Numbered from the stretch's first letter, positions 36,831 through 46,280 are shown. The stretch is 64,000 nt of DNA from Beijerinckiaceae bacterium (GCA_027533425.1 JAPZUD010000006.1:434001-498000); one strand, 5' to 3'. Made by a program: numbers and translations. Notes: a model not told the origin generated them from the letters alone.

Positions 36831-36855
36831 AACGTCCCGGGAGTGATTTCGTTCC
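36831..36855 (-). promoter_or_regulatory. EcfG promoter of nepR-ecfG
   Basis: On the minus strand, GGAAC (36851-36855) and CGTT (36831-36834) are separated by 16 bases. It points toward nepR and suggests positive autoregulation of the sigma factor operon. Confidence 0.85.
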
Positions 36856-36934
36856 CCCGTTCCCGAAAAAGAAATGGCTTGCCTGCTCGGAAAACCGGTC
36901 GATGCTCCAGGCCTGCATCCAGGAGGCTTGGAAA

Positions 36935-37729
36935 ATGTCCGTCGCGGTCGAAATCTCAGCGTACCTGCCGTATCTCCGGCGTTTTGCGCGCGCCCTGATC
37001 GGCTCGGCGGAAGGGGGCGATGCCTATGTCGTGGCAACCCTCGAAATCATCGTGGCGGAGCCGGCTTCCTTTCCGCGGACACTGGACAGCCGCTCGGCAC
37101 TGTACCAGCTCTTCCTCCAGCTCTGGTCCTCCACCAGTGCAACTCTACCCTTTCGCCGCAGCTTTGTCCCGCGAGGTCCCGCAGAACGGAATCTTCAGCA
37201 ACTGGCGCCACTGCCGCGCCAGGCCTTCCTGCTCCGCGCCATGGAAAACTTCAGCCTCGAGGAAACGGCAGCCATCCTGCGTCTGACCGGGGTCGAGGTG
37301 ACGTCCCTGCTGCGGCAGGCCAATGCGGAGATCGCCTCCCAGATCGCGACCGATGTGCTGATCATCGAGGACGAGCCGATCATCGCCCTGGATATCGAGG
37401 GGCTCGTCCAGGATCTTGGCCACCATGTCCTCGGTATCGCCACCACGCAGGGCGAGGCGATCAGCATGGCCCGCGCGAACAGACCGGGTTTGATGCTGGC
37501 AGATATCCAGCTGGCCGATGGCAGTTCCGGTCTCAATGCGGTCAACGACATTCTTCGGAACACCGATATGCCGGTGGTCTTCATCACGGCCTTTCCCGAG
37601 CGATTGCTGACCGGGCAGAAGCCGGAGCCGGCCTTCCTGATCACCAAGCCTTTTGAGCCGGATGCCGTGAAGGCGGTGATCAGCCAGGCACTCTTCTTCG
37701 ATCAGAGAGCCAGACGGGAGGTCGCCTAG
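36935..37729 (+). CDS. phyR: Anti-anti-sigma response regulator PhyR
   Basis: A 264-residue response regulator with an unusual N-terminal ECF-sigma-like domain (about 1-115; ISAYLPYLRRFARALIGS, LPRQAFLLRAMENFSLEETAAIL) and a C-terminal receiver (about 138-255; acidic IIEDEP, acceptor Asp in MLADIQLADG, Thr in VFITAF, Lys in ITKPFEP). When phosphorylated it mimics EcfG and sequesters NepR. AGGAGG precedes the ATG. It is divergent from nepR-ecfG. Confidence 0.96.
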   Translation: MSVAVEISAYLPYLRRFARALIGSAEGGDAYVVATLEIIVAEPASFPRTLDSRSALYQLFLQLWSSTSATLPFRRSFVPRGPAERNLQQLAPLPRQAFLLRAMENFSLEETAAILRLTGVEVTSLLRQANAEIASQIATDVLIIEDEPIIALDIEGLVQDLGHHVLGIATTQGEAISMARANRPGLMLADIQLADGSSGLNAVNDILRNTDMPVVFITAFPERLLTGQKPEPAFLITKPFEPDAVKAVISQALFFDQRARREVA

Positions 37730-37883
37730 GCAATCCGGCCACCGCATCGCCTGTCATTTCGGTAAGCCTGAGTAGATTCCGGTTCTGGCTCAATCCTGCC
37801 GAACCTGCACATTGGCGGCATGTCTCGCGGGACGGGTGGCAGCCTGCCGCCCCTGCCGCCTGAAGAGCCAGAGGATGACCTTC

Positions 37884-38297
37884 ATGACCGACGCCATCAC
37901 CGACTTCAATCTGAAGCTCAAGACCCATGTCGCGGCGCTGGAGGATCGCCTCTCGGCCTTCAATGCGCGGGTGAGCACGAATATCGATCATGCCGACCAG
38001 GAGATCCGCCATCAGCTCACGGTCCTCGAAGGCAAGGCCGCCTCGGCCAAGACTTCGGCGGAAGCTTCGGCCGCCGTCGTCAGCCAGTGGGTTGCCGAAT
38101 CCATCCATTCCGTCGAGGCCTGGAAGGAGAAACTCGATCTCGACATGCTGGCTGCCCGGGCCGAACGCGCCGACAAGCATGCCAAGGCCGCTTCCGAGGT
38201 CGCCATGGAAGCCTTCTTCGCAGCCGAACGGGCTGCGCTCCATGCCCGGCTTGCGCATGCGGATATGGAGAGCGTCAAGGCTGCCAAACCCTCTTGA
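37884..38297 (+). CDS. Ala-rich helical (coiled-coil) protein of unknown function
   Basis: A 137-residue hydrophilic, almost entirely helical protein rich in Ala, Glu and Lys (TDFNLKLKTHVAALEDRLSAF and onwards), with no membrane segment or Cys. AGAGG is correctly spaced for the ATG at 37884; an ATG at 37875 abuts it too closely. It lies downstream of phyR in the same direction. It resembles small phasin-like or apolipoprotein-like helical proteins, but I cannot assign a family. Confidence 0.7.
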   Translation: MTDAITDFNLKLKTHVAALEDRLSAFNARVSTNIDHADQEIRHQLTVLEGKAASAKTSAEASAAVVSQWVAESIHSVEAWKEKLDLDMLAARAERADKHAKAASEVAMEAFFAAERAALHARLAHADMESVKAAKPS

Positions 38298-38441
38298 GGG
38301 TTAACAGCTTTCAGGCCTGACGGGCTGAACCTCTCTCCGGCCGCGGCGCTGTTCCTGCCATGCCGTGCTGACATTGTTCAAGAAAGCCGGCGTGCCATGC
38401 TTCTCCGAGGCAGGCCGGGCCCGATCAAGAGGAATCCCTTC

Positions 38442-38594
38442 GTGATACTGAGCCGAACCACCCTGATCGTCATCATCATCGTGATTGCCGCGATTGCTGC
38501 GGCAAGCCTCGGCGGGCTGTTCTATCAGCGCAACAAGGCCGGAACCGTCGAAATCCGGCTCGATAAAGATGGAATTCGCATTGAAGGGAACTGA
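38442..38594 (+). CDS. Small single-pass membrane protein
   Basis: A 50-residue protein starting at a GTG preceded by AGAGG. One transmembrane helix (TTLIVIIIVIAAIAAASLGGLFY) is followed by a short charged tail (GTVEIRLDKDGIRIEGN). An ATG at 38397 would add 15 residues. Its 3' end overlaps the following transporter gene by 26 bases, suggesting coupling. Function unknown. Confidence 0.65.
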   Translation: MILSRTTLIVIIIVIAAIAAASLGGLFYQRNKAGTVEIRLDKDGIRIEGN

Positions 38595-39696
38595 GCCTTC
38601 GGCAAGCGCGCTTCCCGCCATGGATCCCGGCCTCCCGCATCCCGATGCGGCGCGGCTGATCCGAGGCTTTTTCCGGCTGGCCACCGGGTTCTGGTCTGGC
38701 CCCCAATCCCGGCGGGCATGGGGCCTGTCCATCGGATTTGTCCTCAGCCTTGCGATCAACATGGCGATCGCGCTGGCCATCAATCTCTGGAACAAGTTCT
38801 TCTTCGATGCGCTCCAGAACCGCGATGAGGGCGCGCTCCTCTGGAGCATCGTCTACATGGTTGCGCTCGCCCTCGGCAGCGCTTTGGCTGCGATCGCGCT
38901 GCTCCAGGCACGGATGCGTCTTCAGCTTCGATGGCGCGAATGGCTGACCTCAGAAATGGTCCCGCTCTGGCTTGGCGAACGCAAGCCGGAATGCCCCGAT
39001 ACACCCGGGTTGCTGGACAATCCCGAAGCCCGGATTGCGGAAGACGGCCGGCTCTCGATCGAGATCCTGGTCGATCTTGCCGGTGGCGTCATCAATACGC
39101 TGTTGGCCCTGTGCTCCTTCAGCCTAGTGCTCTGGTATGTCGGCGGCGCGATTGTGGTGAGCGGCATCACCGTCCCGGGTTATCTGGTCATCGTGGTCGT
39201 TCTTTATACCGGGCTGACCTCGGTCGGGATGTATCGCATTGGCTGGCCGCTCGTCTCGCGCGTCGAGGACAAGGCGCAGGCAGAAGGCAACTTCCGCTAC
39301 GCACTCACCAGAGCGCGCCAGAATGCCGGCTCGACCTCGGGCTTCGGCCATGACAGGGCAATCCTGAAACAGTCCTTCGGTGCCCTGGCCCTGCTATGGT
39401 TGGAACTGATCGGGCGGCAATCCAAGATGGCATGTTTCTCGAGCGGAAGTTCGGTCTTTTCGGCCGGCATCCCCCTCTTGCTCTGTGCCCCAAAATTCCT
39501 TTCCGGAGAGATGAGCCTCGGCGATCTGATGCAGGCTTCCGCCGCTTTCGTGCAGGTTCACGCGGCGTTGAACTGGCCAGCCGACAATGCGATGGGGCTC
39601 GCCCATTGGGCAGCCTCTGCCCGCCGCGTGGCCGCGCTCGATCTCGCCTGCCGGCAGGATGCCCGGACGCCGAGCAAGGAAAAGATCAACAAGTAA
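38569..39696 (+). CDS. SbmA/YddA-type ABC transporter membrane domain without ATPase domain
   Basis: A 375-residue protein with about six membrane helices. RRAWGLSIGFVLSLAINMAIALAINLWNKFFFDAL, LLQARMRLQLRWREWLTSEMVPLWL and AEGNFRYALTRARQNA are typical of the ABC_membrane_2 (SbmA/YddA) family. Full-length YddA-like proteins continue into an ATP-binding domain. Here the reading frame stops soon after the last helix and only a Lys-rich tail follows. It may be a truncated gene or, like SbmA itself, work without an ATPase. The last 190 bases are duplicated at 42886-43076. The start is uncertain. Confidence 0.75.
   Translation: MEFALKGTEPSASALPAMDPGLPHPDAARLIRGFFRLATGFWSGPQSRRAWGLSIGFVLSLAINMAIALAINLWNKFFFDALQNRDEGALLWSIVYMVALALGSALAAIALLQARMRLQLRWREWLTSEMVPLWLGERKPECPDTPGLLDNPEARIAEDGRLSIEILVDLAGGVINTLLALCSFSLVLWYVGGAIVVSGITVPGYLVIVVVLYTGLTSVGMYRIGWPLVSRVEDKAQAEGNFRYALTRARQNAGSTSGFGHDRAILKQSFGALALLWLELIGRQSKMACFSSGSSVFSAGIPLLLCAPKFLSGEMSLGDLMQASAAFVQVHAALNWPADNAMGLAHWAASARRVAALDLACRQDARTPSKEKINK
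39472..39662 (+). repeat. Copy 1 of a ~190-bp dispersed duplication
   Basis: This stretch inside the SbmA/YddA-like gene is nearly identical to 42886-43076 in the same orientation, 3414 bases downstream. The similarity starts at CCCCTCTTGCTCTG and ends after the CCTGCCGGC segment near the end of the gene. Confidence 0.85.
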
Positions 39697-39841
39697 ACAT
39701 GCATCCCACCCCACTGTCCGGCATTGGCCGCACGCGCCGGCACCTTCGCAACAGTGGATCCGGCTTTGATGGAACGAGATGGCAGGGTGCCGGCTCCTGT
39801 CAGGCGTGGGCCGAAAGGCGGCGGGAGGGTTGGTGTGAGGG

Positions 39842-41185
39842 CTATTCCTCTGCGCGTTCAGCAGAAGGCCGCACGAGAAAGAGCACGATCATGCCCGCCA
39901 AGGCGGACAGGACCGAGGCGCTGAGAACGCCCAGCTTCACGGATGGGATCAGCTCCTTTCCGAAGGCGAGATCGGCGATGAACAGGGCCATGGTGAACCC
40001 GATCCCGGTTAGCATGGCGCCGCCCGCGAGCAAGCCCCACGAGAGTTCGGGAGGCTTCACGCCAATGCGCGACTTCACGGCAAGATAGCTGAACAGCAGG
40101 ATGCCCGCAGGTTTCCCCACGGTGAAGGCCACGATGATCGCCATAGTGAGTGTAGGATCGAATTTCGCGCTGGCAATGGGGATCGCCGCATTGGCCAACG
40201 CGAAAAGCGGCAGGATTCCGAAGGCAACCCATGGGTGAAGCAGGAGCTCAAGCCGCTCGACGGGTGACAGCGCTTCCCGCGTGGCAATTCGCGCCCGGTG
40301 GAGATCGTCGCGGGCGATGCCGTCGCCGGCCCAATGTTCTCCGGGTGGATAGGCGACAACCCGATCGAGGATGGCATGCAAACGCCTGTCACTGACCCAA
40401 CTACGCGCGGGCGTCATAAGCCCCAGAATAATCCCCACGAGAGTCGGGTGAATTCCGGATGAATCCAGAGCAATCCAGATCGCACCGCCGACAATGAAGA
40501 AGGGCAGAACGCTGCGGATGCCCATCCAGCCCATGGCGAGAACGGCCATCAGCCCGAAAATGGCCAGGCCAAGGGGCAGCCAGGACAGTGCCCCGCCATA
40601 GCCGATCGCTACAACCATGATCGCGCCGACATCATCGAAAATCGCGAGCGCCAGCAGAAAGAGGCGCAAGCTCTCCGGCAGCCGCGACCCAAGAATCGCA
40701 AGGCAGCCGATCATGAATGCCGTGTCTGTGGACATCACGGTGCCCCAGCCATGCGCGCCCGGGCTCTTGCCGACGATCGCCAGAAACACCGCAGCAGGAA
40801 CAAACATGCCACCCAGCGCAGCAGCGAAGGGCAAGGCAGCAATGCGCCGGTCGCGCAATTCGCCCAGGGACAATTCGCGCTTCAGTTCGAGTGCGATGAC
40901 AAAGAAGAAGAGCGTCATCAAGGCATCATTGATCCAGTGCTTCAGCGAGCGCGAGAAGACGATCTCACCCCAATGCAGGCCTGCATGCAGCTCCCAGAAG
41001 GCAAGATAGGGTTCCGACCAGCGCGAATTGGCGAGTGCAAGCGCCACAAGCGTACTCGCCAGCAGCACGCCGCCAGCGACCGCCTCGATCCGAAGAAACC
41101 GCATGAACGGAACCGTGAAACGGTCCGCAGGCATGCGGGGCAGCACAGAGAGGTTCGTCGTCATCGAAGTTTGCCCCTCGGCCAT
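39842..41185 (-). CDS. nhaA: Na+/H+ antiporter NhaA
   Basis: A 447-residue antiporter that exports Na+ in exchange for protons. The aspartate pair of the ion site is in LAIFDDVGAIMV. Other NhaA motifs are LMTLFFFVIALELKRELSLGEL, GWGTVMSTDTAFMIGCLAILGSRLP, IHPTLVGIILGLMTP and GFTMALFIADLAFG. It has an N-terminal extension of about 25 residues. AAGGGG lies right before the ATG; a second ATG at 41164 is possible. Confidence 0.95.
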   Translation of the reverse strand: MAEGQTSMTTNLSVLPRMPADRFTVPFMRFLRIEAVAGGVLLASTLVALALANSRWSEPYLAFWELHAGLHWGEIVFSRSLKHWINDALMTLFFFVIALELKRELSLGELRDRRIAALPFAAALGGMFVPAAVFLAIVGKSPGAHGWGTVMSTDTAFMIGCLAILGSRLPESLRLFLLALAIFDDVGAIMVVAIGYGGALSWLPLGLAIFGLMAVLAMGWMGIRSVLPFFIVGGAIWIALDSSGIHPTLVGIILGLMTPARSWVSDRRLHAILDRVVAYPPGEHWAGDGIARDDLHRARIATREALSPVERLELLLHPWVAFGILPLFALANAAIPIASAKFDPTLTMAIIVAFTVGKPAGILLFSYLAVKSRIGVKPPELSWGLLAGGAMLTGIGFTMALFIADLAFGKELIPSVKLGVLSASVLSALAGMIVLFLVRPSAERAEE

Positions 41186-41325
41186 TGCCCCTTGGCAGGA
41201 AGATCCGACCTCTGTTGAGGACCCTGCACCTTATAGGTCCAGTTCCCGGGCCTGATGGACAGAACGGAGGCAAACAAGTGGCGTCGCCTATGCGCAATTC
41301 ACAGTGATTTCATAGCCATATCGGA

Positions 41326-41820
41326 TCAGCACTTGCGCGTGCGCGGTATCTTGGAGTGACCGGCGGCCAGAACATCACCCGGCATGTTGGCGAGGCGTCT
41401 GGCGGTAGAAATCCGAGCGATGCGCCGTTTGTTCGTCATGGCCACGGTATCGTCAGGAGTCCCTCGGTCTGTGCGCGGATTGCCCCGCGCCAACGGAATG
41501 AATCCGCCTTCGTTTTCCCACACCCGGATCTCAAGGTCGAAGCGTTCCGATATCGATACTTCCAGGTAAAGCGCCATGACGCCTTTCACCCCGGTCGCCA
41601 GATCGTACGATCCATCGAGCAGTTCTGCATGAAGCGGCCGGCCCTGTTGATCCCTGATCGCGAAGGCGTCCGGACATTGCGGCATGTGGAGAGATAGACC
41701 CATCCGGCGGGCGATCCCGATCGCGTCTTCGACACCGTTTGCGTCCACCCTCTCTCGTCCCACGAGAGCGTGCGCATCATCGGTCCGTCGGATCCTGAAG
41801 AATTCAATGACAAAGACCAT
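41326..41820 (-). CDS. Conserved hypothetical protein
   Basis: A protein of 164 residues. The first 75 or so (MVFVIEFFRIRRTDDAHALVG, then GLSLHMPQCPDAFAIRDQQGR) resemble short uncharacterised proteins common in Hyphomicrobiales. The rest, rich in Arg, has no similarity I recognise and may have replaced the normal end. The ATG at 41820 has AAAAGG at good spacing; an ATG at 41847 overlaps the upstream stop. It is the last of three linked minus-strand genes. Confidence 0.6.
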   Translation of the reverse strand: MVFVIEFFRIRRTDDAHALVGRERVDANGVEDAIGIARRMGLSLHMPQCPDAFAIRDQQGRPLHAELLDGSYDLATGVKGVMALYLEVSISERFDLEIRVWENEGGFIPLARGNPRTDRGTPDDTVAMTNKRRIARISTARRLANMPGDVLAAGHSKIPRTRKC

Positions 41821-41843
41821 GAGATGCCTTTTCGGGGTCGCAG

Positions 41844-42188
41844 TCATGCCTGGCTGCGTGAGCGTCCATCTTGGGCAGCCCTGGGTTCGAAGAGCTGATC
41901 GAGGGGACTTTTCCGCGCTTCGAGCACAATCCCGAGATGAACCCCTTCGATGAGTTCGAGATCGTCTTCTGTCGCCACGCGTTCATGGCGCTCGCTTTCG
42001 GTCCGGATGCGGTAGTGGAGCGATCCAAGGCTTTCTGGCAGCATTGCGGTTATCCGGAAAATGTCCAGGCGCGAAAACGGATTTCCAGATCCGCCTTTGC
42101 GTCGAACGGCCTGGCCGACGGCGAACATATGCGATTGCACCTCCGACGCGGGGAAGCTGGACCGCAGGGCGGCGAGTGATTTACTCAT
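41844..42188 (-). CDS. Conserved hypothetical protein (FAVGQxV family)
   Basis: A 114-residue protein. The block MFAVGQAVRRKGGSGNPFSR, then IFRITAMLPESLGSLHYRIR and SERHERVATEDDLELIEG, matches a small family I know from Bradyrhizobium and relatives, without assigned function. The fold is probably a small beta barrel. The ATG overlaps the preceding gene's stop (ATGA). Confidence 0.75.
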   Translation of the reverse strand: MSKSLAALRSSFPASEVQSHMFAVGQAVRRKGGSGNPFSRLDIFRITAMLPESLGSLHYRIRTESERHERVATEDDLELIEGVHLGIVLEARKSPLDQLFEPRAAQDGRSRSQA

Positions 42189-42445
42189 TGGGTCGTATCC
42201 TTTTCGAGTGCGGCATCGAGGTCCGCAGGGGTGATCGGCACCATCTGTCGGGTCTCAACACCGGGACTGATGGCAGGGAGATGGAGAAAGGCGCCGGTGC
42301 GCCTCCAGGCGAGCCGTGCTTGGAGGTCGATCAACTCTTCGTCCTGATCAACGCGGTAATCTCCGGCAGGTTGCATGGCTTCCGTACCGGGCAAGAGGAA
42401 TGGCGAGGAGAACCGGACGGTGAACTGTCTTGTTCGTGTCGTCAT
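42185..42445 (-). CDS. Conserved hypothetical protein
   Basis: An 86-residue protein, MTTRTRQFTVRFSSPFLLPG and onwards, with the conserved pattern LPAGDYxVxxDEELI (here MQPAGDYRVDQDEELI). It is found next to relatives of the following gene in other Hyphomicrobiales, by recollection. GGAG lies upstream. It is the first gene of three linked minus-strand genes. No function known. Confidence 0.72.
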   Translation of the reverse strand: MTTRTRQFTVRFSSPFLLPGTEAMQPAGDYRVDQDEELIDLQARLAWRRTGAFLHLPAISPGVETRQMVPITPADLDAALEKDTTQ

Positions 42446-42885
42446 TGTCGGATGTCTCCGGAGGAGCAAGGGGAGAGCGAGGCGAGACGGGCGTGGGCTG
42501 TCTGTCGCCGAGACGATTGACGCGCCACAGCAAAAGATCTGTAGCTAACGTCGCGCGCAACATTCCGGGTAAAAACAGGAGCGGTCTGATTTCGGCCCCG
42601 GCGGGCAAAACAGACAAGCTTCAATCGAAATTTAATATTGCATTTCTGATAGAAATTTAACAGATTTATTTTCGAAATTCTGAAAATTGGTAATCAATTT
42701 TTTTGAAATCTTGCATTGAATAAATCTTTGATGTTTTGACAAAGACCCTGAAATCCATTCAAGAATGGATAGAATACGTCACAAAATTGCTCCGAGAACG
42801 TTTTCTGGACCGCCTGATGTGAGAGTTTTCTGGCGTTGTTTCGCACTGGCCACCATCGTTCGGCAGTGGTTTTGAGTGGCAGGTT
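42446..42885. other. Gene-free, partly AT-rich segment
   Basis: No gene is seen. Positions 42600-42780 are strikingly AT-rich (runs such as TTTAATATTG and CAATTTTTTTG) compared with the GC-rich surroundings. The segment ends exactly where the duplicated transporter fragment begins, which suggests an old insertion or deletion scar. Confidence 0.55.
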
Positions 42886-43104
42886 CCCCTCTTGCTCTGC
42901 GCGCCGAAATTCCTTTCCGGCGAGATGAGCCTCGGCGATCTTATCCAGGCTTCCGCGGCCTTCGTGCAGGTTCATGCGGCCTTGAACTGGCCAGCCGGCA
43001 ATGCGATGGGGCTCGCCCATTGGGCGGCCTCTGCCCGCCGCGTGGCCGCGCTCGATCTCGCCTGCCGGCGGGATGCACCTTGCCAGGCACCGATCAAGGT
43101 CTAG
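42886..43104 (+). pseudogene. Fragment of an SbmA/YddA-type transporter gene (copy 2 of duplication)
   Basis: It encodes only the last 70 residues of the protein at 38569-39696 (PLLLCAPKFLSGEMSLGDLI through RRVAALDLACRRDAPC), then stops. The upstream part is missing and replaced by AT-rich sequence. The nucleotide match to 39472-39662 is very high, with scattered substitutions, so the duplication is not brand new. Such a fragment cannot form a transporter. Confidence 0.75.
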
Positions 43105-43124
43105 GCATGCATCATTCCCTTGTA

Positions 43125-43856
43125 TCAGGCGACGTCCGGATGTGGCGCCGGGTCCGTCCCTGCGCAAATCCGGCCATCGACCACCTCGATGATCCTGTCG
43201 GTCTGTCTTGCCAGTTCCATGTTATGGGTGACGATCAGAAAGGTCGTCCTGTTCGCCAGATTGACCTCCCGCATCAGCGCCAGAACGCTTTCGGCCGATT
43301 TCGTGTCGAGATTGCCGGTGGGTTCATCTGCCAAGATCAGGGCAGGGTTCATGGCCAACGCCCGCGCAATGGCGACACGTTGTTGCTGGCCTCCGGACAT
43401 GGCGTTGGCGAGATTGTCCTTCCGGGCGGCCAGTCCGACCCGCCCGAGCAGGCTCTCGGCATTCCGGCGCATGACATCGTCAGGCCAGCCCCGATCGACA
43501 AGCTGCGGCATCATCACGTTCTCGAGCGCCGTGAAGGCCGGGATCAGCAGCGCGTTCTGGAACACGAACCCGATCCGGCGGCTGCGCAGGCGGGTCAGCT
43601 CGGCATCAGCCAGGCTGTCTGTATCGGCCCCCATGATGAAGACCTTTCCCGCTGTCGCCCGGTCGAGCAGCCCGATGATGTTCAGCAGCGTGCTTTTGCC
43701 GGAGCCGGATGGGCCGATCAGGGCGCAGAATTCGCCCTGCTCGATCACGAGGTCAATACCATGGAGGATCTCGATCTCGACATCCGTCCCGATGCCGAAG
43801 GACCGGCGAACCCCCTCGAGCCTGAGGACGGGCGGCGTTGCGGGGATATCAGCCAC
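43125..43856 (-). CDS. MacB/LolD-type ABC transporter ATP-binding protein
   Basis: A 243-residue ATPase. Walker A is GPSGSGKST, the signature MSGGQQQR, Walker B LILADEP and the switch His lies in VTHNMELA. It belongs to the LolD/MacB-type family that works by mechanotransmission with FtsX-fold permeases. It is the third gene of an operon with a membrane-fusion protein and a permease; its ATG overlaps the permease stop by eight bases. Confidence 0.92.
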   Translation of the reverse strand: MADIPATPPVLRLEGVRRSFGIGTDVEIEILHGIDLVIEQGEFCALIGPSGSGKSTLLNIIGLLDRATAGKVFIMGADTDSLADAELTRLRSRRIGFVFQNALLIPAFTALENVMMPQLVDRGWPDDVMRRNAESLLGRVGLAARKDNLANAMSGGQQQRVAIARALAMNPALILADEPTGNLDTKSAESVLALMREVNLANRTTFLIVTHNMELARQTDRIIEVVDGRICAGTDPAPHPDVA

Positions 43857-45075
43857 GGATGGCCTCGACCGGATTGAGGCGCGAGGCGCTGATGGCCGGC
43901 ATCAGTGCTGCCAGCAGCCCCGTCAGGGTTGCGACAAGGCCGGCAATGAGGAAAAGCCCCGGCGCCAGCGTGATCACGAAGAATGGCGTTCCATCGGGAT
44001 TGCGCGCGAAGATGCGCCAGAGCTGCACGAAGCCGGCCCCCAGGGCCGAACCGACGATCGAACCCAGCAAGCCGACAATCGCGCCCTGCAACAGGAAAAT
44101 CCGCAGGATCTGGCCGCGTGACGCGCCCATGGCCCGGAGAATGCCGATCTCCTTCGAGCGCTGGACGACGGACACGACCAGAACGCTGGCTATGCCGAGC
44201 GCGACCGCGAGGCCGACGAAGAACTGGATGGCGCGGTTTGCCGCCGTCTGGGTCCTGAGAGATGTGAAGAGCTGGTCGAACGTCTTGATCCAGCTATCCG
44301 CCTCCAACCCGGTTTCCGCCGCCATCCGGACAGCCATGCTCTCCGCGGCCATCGGGTCTGCCACGTTGATGTCGAGCGCATTGGCCCCGCCTTGCAGGCC
44401 GAGCAGGTTCTGCGCGGCGCGGAGCGGCACGAAGACGCTCCGCTCGTTGGCGCCCCGGTTCCCCAGATCGAAAATCCCGGAAATCGTATAGATCTCGTCG
44501 GTCCCCGTGGCGCTCCGGATATGGATCTTCTCGCCGAGGCCAACGCCGAGATTGATCGCCAGCTGGCTTCCCACAAGCATGTCATTCGCCGCAAGCCTGG
44601 CCGAGCCCGAGATGATCTTCTCAGGGAGATTGACGATCTTGTAGAAGGGCTCGCTCTCGATCCCGCTGAGGGTGATGGCCTTGCTGGCATCGCCGCGCAC
44701 CGCGAAGGCAGCGCCGGAGACCGACGGCGAGACCACGGTGACACCCGGGATGGATTGCAGCAATGCCCGGATCTTCTGCCATTGATCGATGGAGCGCAGC
44801 TTCTGGGCCGGAGCCTGGATGGTGGCGATTTCCCCGGCAATCCTCGGGTCCCGCAACGGGCGCGCCTCGTCTTTCGGCGGCGAGATGGCGATATGGGGCT
44901 GCGTGCTCAGGATCCGGGTGAAGATATTGGCCTGCACAGCCAGAAGCAGCGCGGACATGAAGACCACCACGGCGACACCGACCGATGCGCCGACCACGGT
45001 GAGCAGGGTCTGTGCGCGCCCCTCCTTCAGGAAGCGGACAGCGGCGATCCATTCGAACGGCAGGAGCGGGTTCAT
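43849..45075 (-). CDS. MacB/FtsX-type ABC transporter permease
   Basis: A 408-residue permease. The first helix ([25 protein letters not shown]) is followed by a periplasmic MacB-like domain of about 220 residues and three C-terminal helices. [33 protein letters not shown] is the FtsX coupling segment. It overlaps the fusion-protein stop by four bases (ATGA). It probably exports a toxic compound or envelope component; the substrate is unknown. Confidence 0.92.
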   Translation of the reverse strand: MNPLLPFEWIAAVRFLKEGRAQTLLTVVGASVGVAVVVFMSALLLAVQANIFTRILSTQPHIAISPPKDEARPLRDPRIAGEIATIQAPAQKLRSIDQWQKIRALLQSIPGVTVVSPSVSGAAFAVRGDASKAITLSGIESEPFYKIVNLPEKIISGSARLAANDMLVGSQLAINLGVGLGEKIHIRSATGTDEIYTISGIFDLGNRGANERSVFVPLRAAQNLLGLQGGANALDINVADPMAAESMAVRMAAETGLEADSWIKTFDQLFTSLRTQTAANRAIQFFVGLAVALGIASVLVVSVVQRSKEIGILRAMGASRGQILRIFLLQGAIVGLLGSIVGSALGAGFVQLWRIFARNPDGTPFFVITLAPGLFLIAGLVATLTGLLAALMPAISASRLNPVEAIRG

Positions 45076-46280
45076 ATCAGCCTGACCCGGACCCTCTGGC
45101 CCGATTTCGTCCCGACATCCATCGCCGGCACGACGGCCTCGCCCTCCACCACGCCTTCCCGGATCTCGATGAGGGCTGCGCCGCGCGCCCCGAGCTTAAC
45201 CGGCTTGCGGATGGTCCGGTTGCCGGCAACGGCAAGGACCCATGGCGCAGCCGAAAGGCTGTCCCGTACGGCATTGGCGGGCAGGACCAGCACAAGGGAT
45301 CGGCGCGCGACCTCGATATCGACCGAGACGGTCATGTCTTCGCGCAGATAGCGCGGTGGTTCCGGGACGGAGAGCTTGACCTCGACCGAGCCGCGGGCCG
45401 GATCCACGGCGGGATTGATAAAGACAAGGATCGCCTCGAAATGCTCGGCCGGATAGGCATCGGCCGAGGCAAGCGCTGGCTGGTCCTGTGCAATGAGCCC
45501 CAGATTGCGCTCGTCGATCTGGACGACAAGGCGGGTCTCTCGGGCCGGCGAGACGACGAGCAGGGCCTTGCCGGGCTGCGCCACGGCACCCGGCTCGACA
45601 TTGCGCGTGATGACAAGCCCGTCGGCCGGTGCCCGGATCGTCATATAGGCGAGCCTCGCTTCGGCGAGTTGCAATGTCGCACGAGCCTGATCGAGGGCTG
45701 CCTCGGCCAGCTTCACTTCGGAGCCGCCGGGTGCTGTCGCGACCACCTGCAATCGCGCCACCAGAACCTGTGCCGTTCCGACATCGAGCGCCCGCCGGGC
45801 CTCGTCCAGCTGGACTGGCGTCGCATAGCCACGCCCTGCCAGCTGGCTGACCCGGTCGAACTGGTTATGGGCATTGATTTCGTTGGCCTTGGCCTGTTCC
45901 AGCATCTGCTGGGCGTTGGGCGCCTTGATCTCGGCCATTTGCAGCAACTGGGCTTCGGCCTGCTGGATCCCTGCGCGGGCAAGCGCGACATTCGCCCGGA
46001 CTTCCGCATCCTGAAGCTGGATCAGCACATCGTTTGCCCTGACGCGCTGGCCTTCAATGACGGGAATCTCGGCCACGACGCCGGCAATCTGCGTGCTGAT
46101 TTCGACGCGGGACGGGGTTTCGACCCGTCCCGTGGCGACAATGGTCTGCACGATGTCGCGCCGTTCGACCCGCGAGACCGCGACCACATCGCCGAAAACC
46201 TGCTTCCAGCCATAGGCCGCGGCCAGGCTTCCCGAGGCAAGGACGAGCGACGTCCAGAGGAGAATGCGGAGCGGGCTCAT
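45072..46280 (-). CDS. HlyD/MacA-type membrane fusion protein
   Basis: A 402-residue periplasmic adaptor with an N-terminal anchor helix (ILLWTSLVLASGSLAAAYGW). The lipoyl halves are RVEISTQIAGVVAEIPVIEGQRVRANDVLIQL and ARLAYMTIRAPADGLVITRNVEPGAV, separated by a coiled-coil hairpin of about 120 residues. It is the first gene of the efflux operon. The ATG lies about 106 bases downstream of an EcfG-type promoter. No outer-membrane channel gene is adjacent. Confidence 0.92.
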   Translation of the reverse strand: MSPLRILLWTSLVLASGSLAAAYGWKQVFGDVVAVSRVERRDIVQTIVATGRVETPSRVEISTQIAGVVAEIPVIEGQRVRANDVLIQLQDAEVRANVALARAGIQQAEAQLLQMAEIKAPNAQQMLEQAKANEINAHNQFDRVSQLAGRGYATPVQLDEARRALDVGTAQVLVARLQVVATAPGGSEVKLAEAALDQARATLQLAEARLAYMTIRAPADGLVITRNVEPGAVAQPGKALLVVSPARETRLVVQIDERNLGLIAQDQPALASADAYPAEHFEAILVFINPAVDPARGSVEVKLSVPEPPRYLREDMTVSVDIEVARRSLVLVLPANAVRDSLSAAPWVLAVAGNRTIRKPVKLGARGAALIEIREGVVEGEAVVPAMDVGTKSGQRVRVRLI

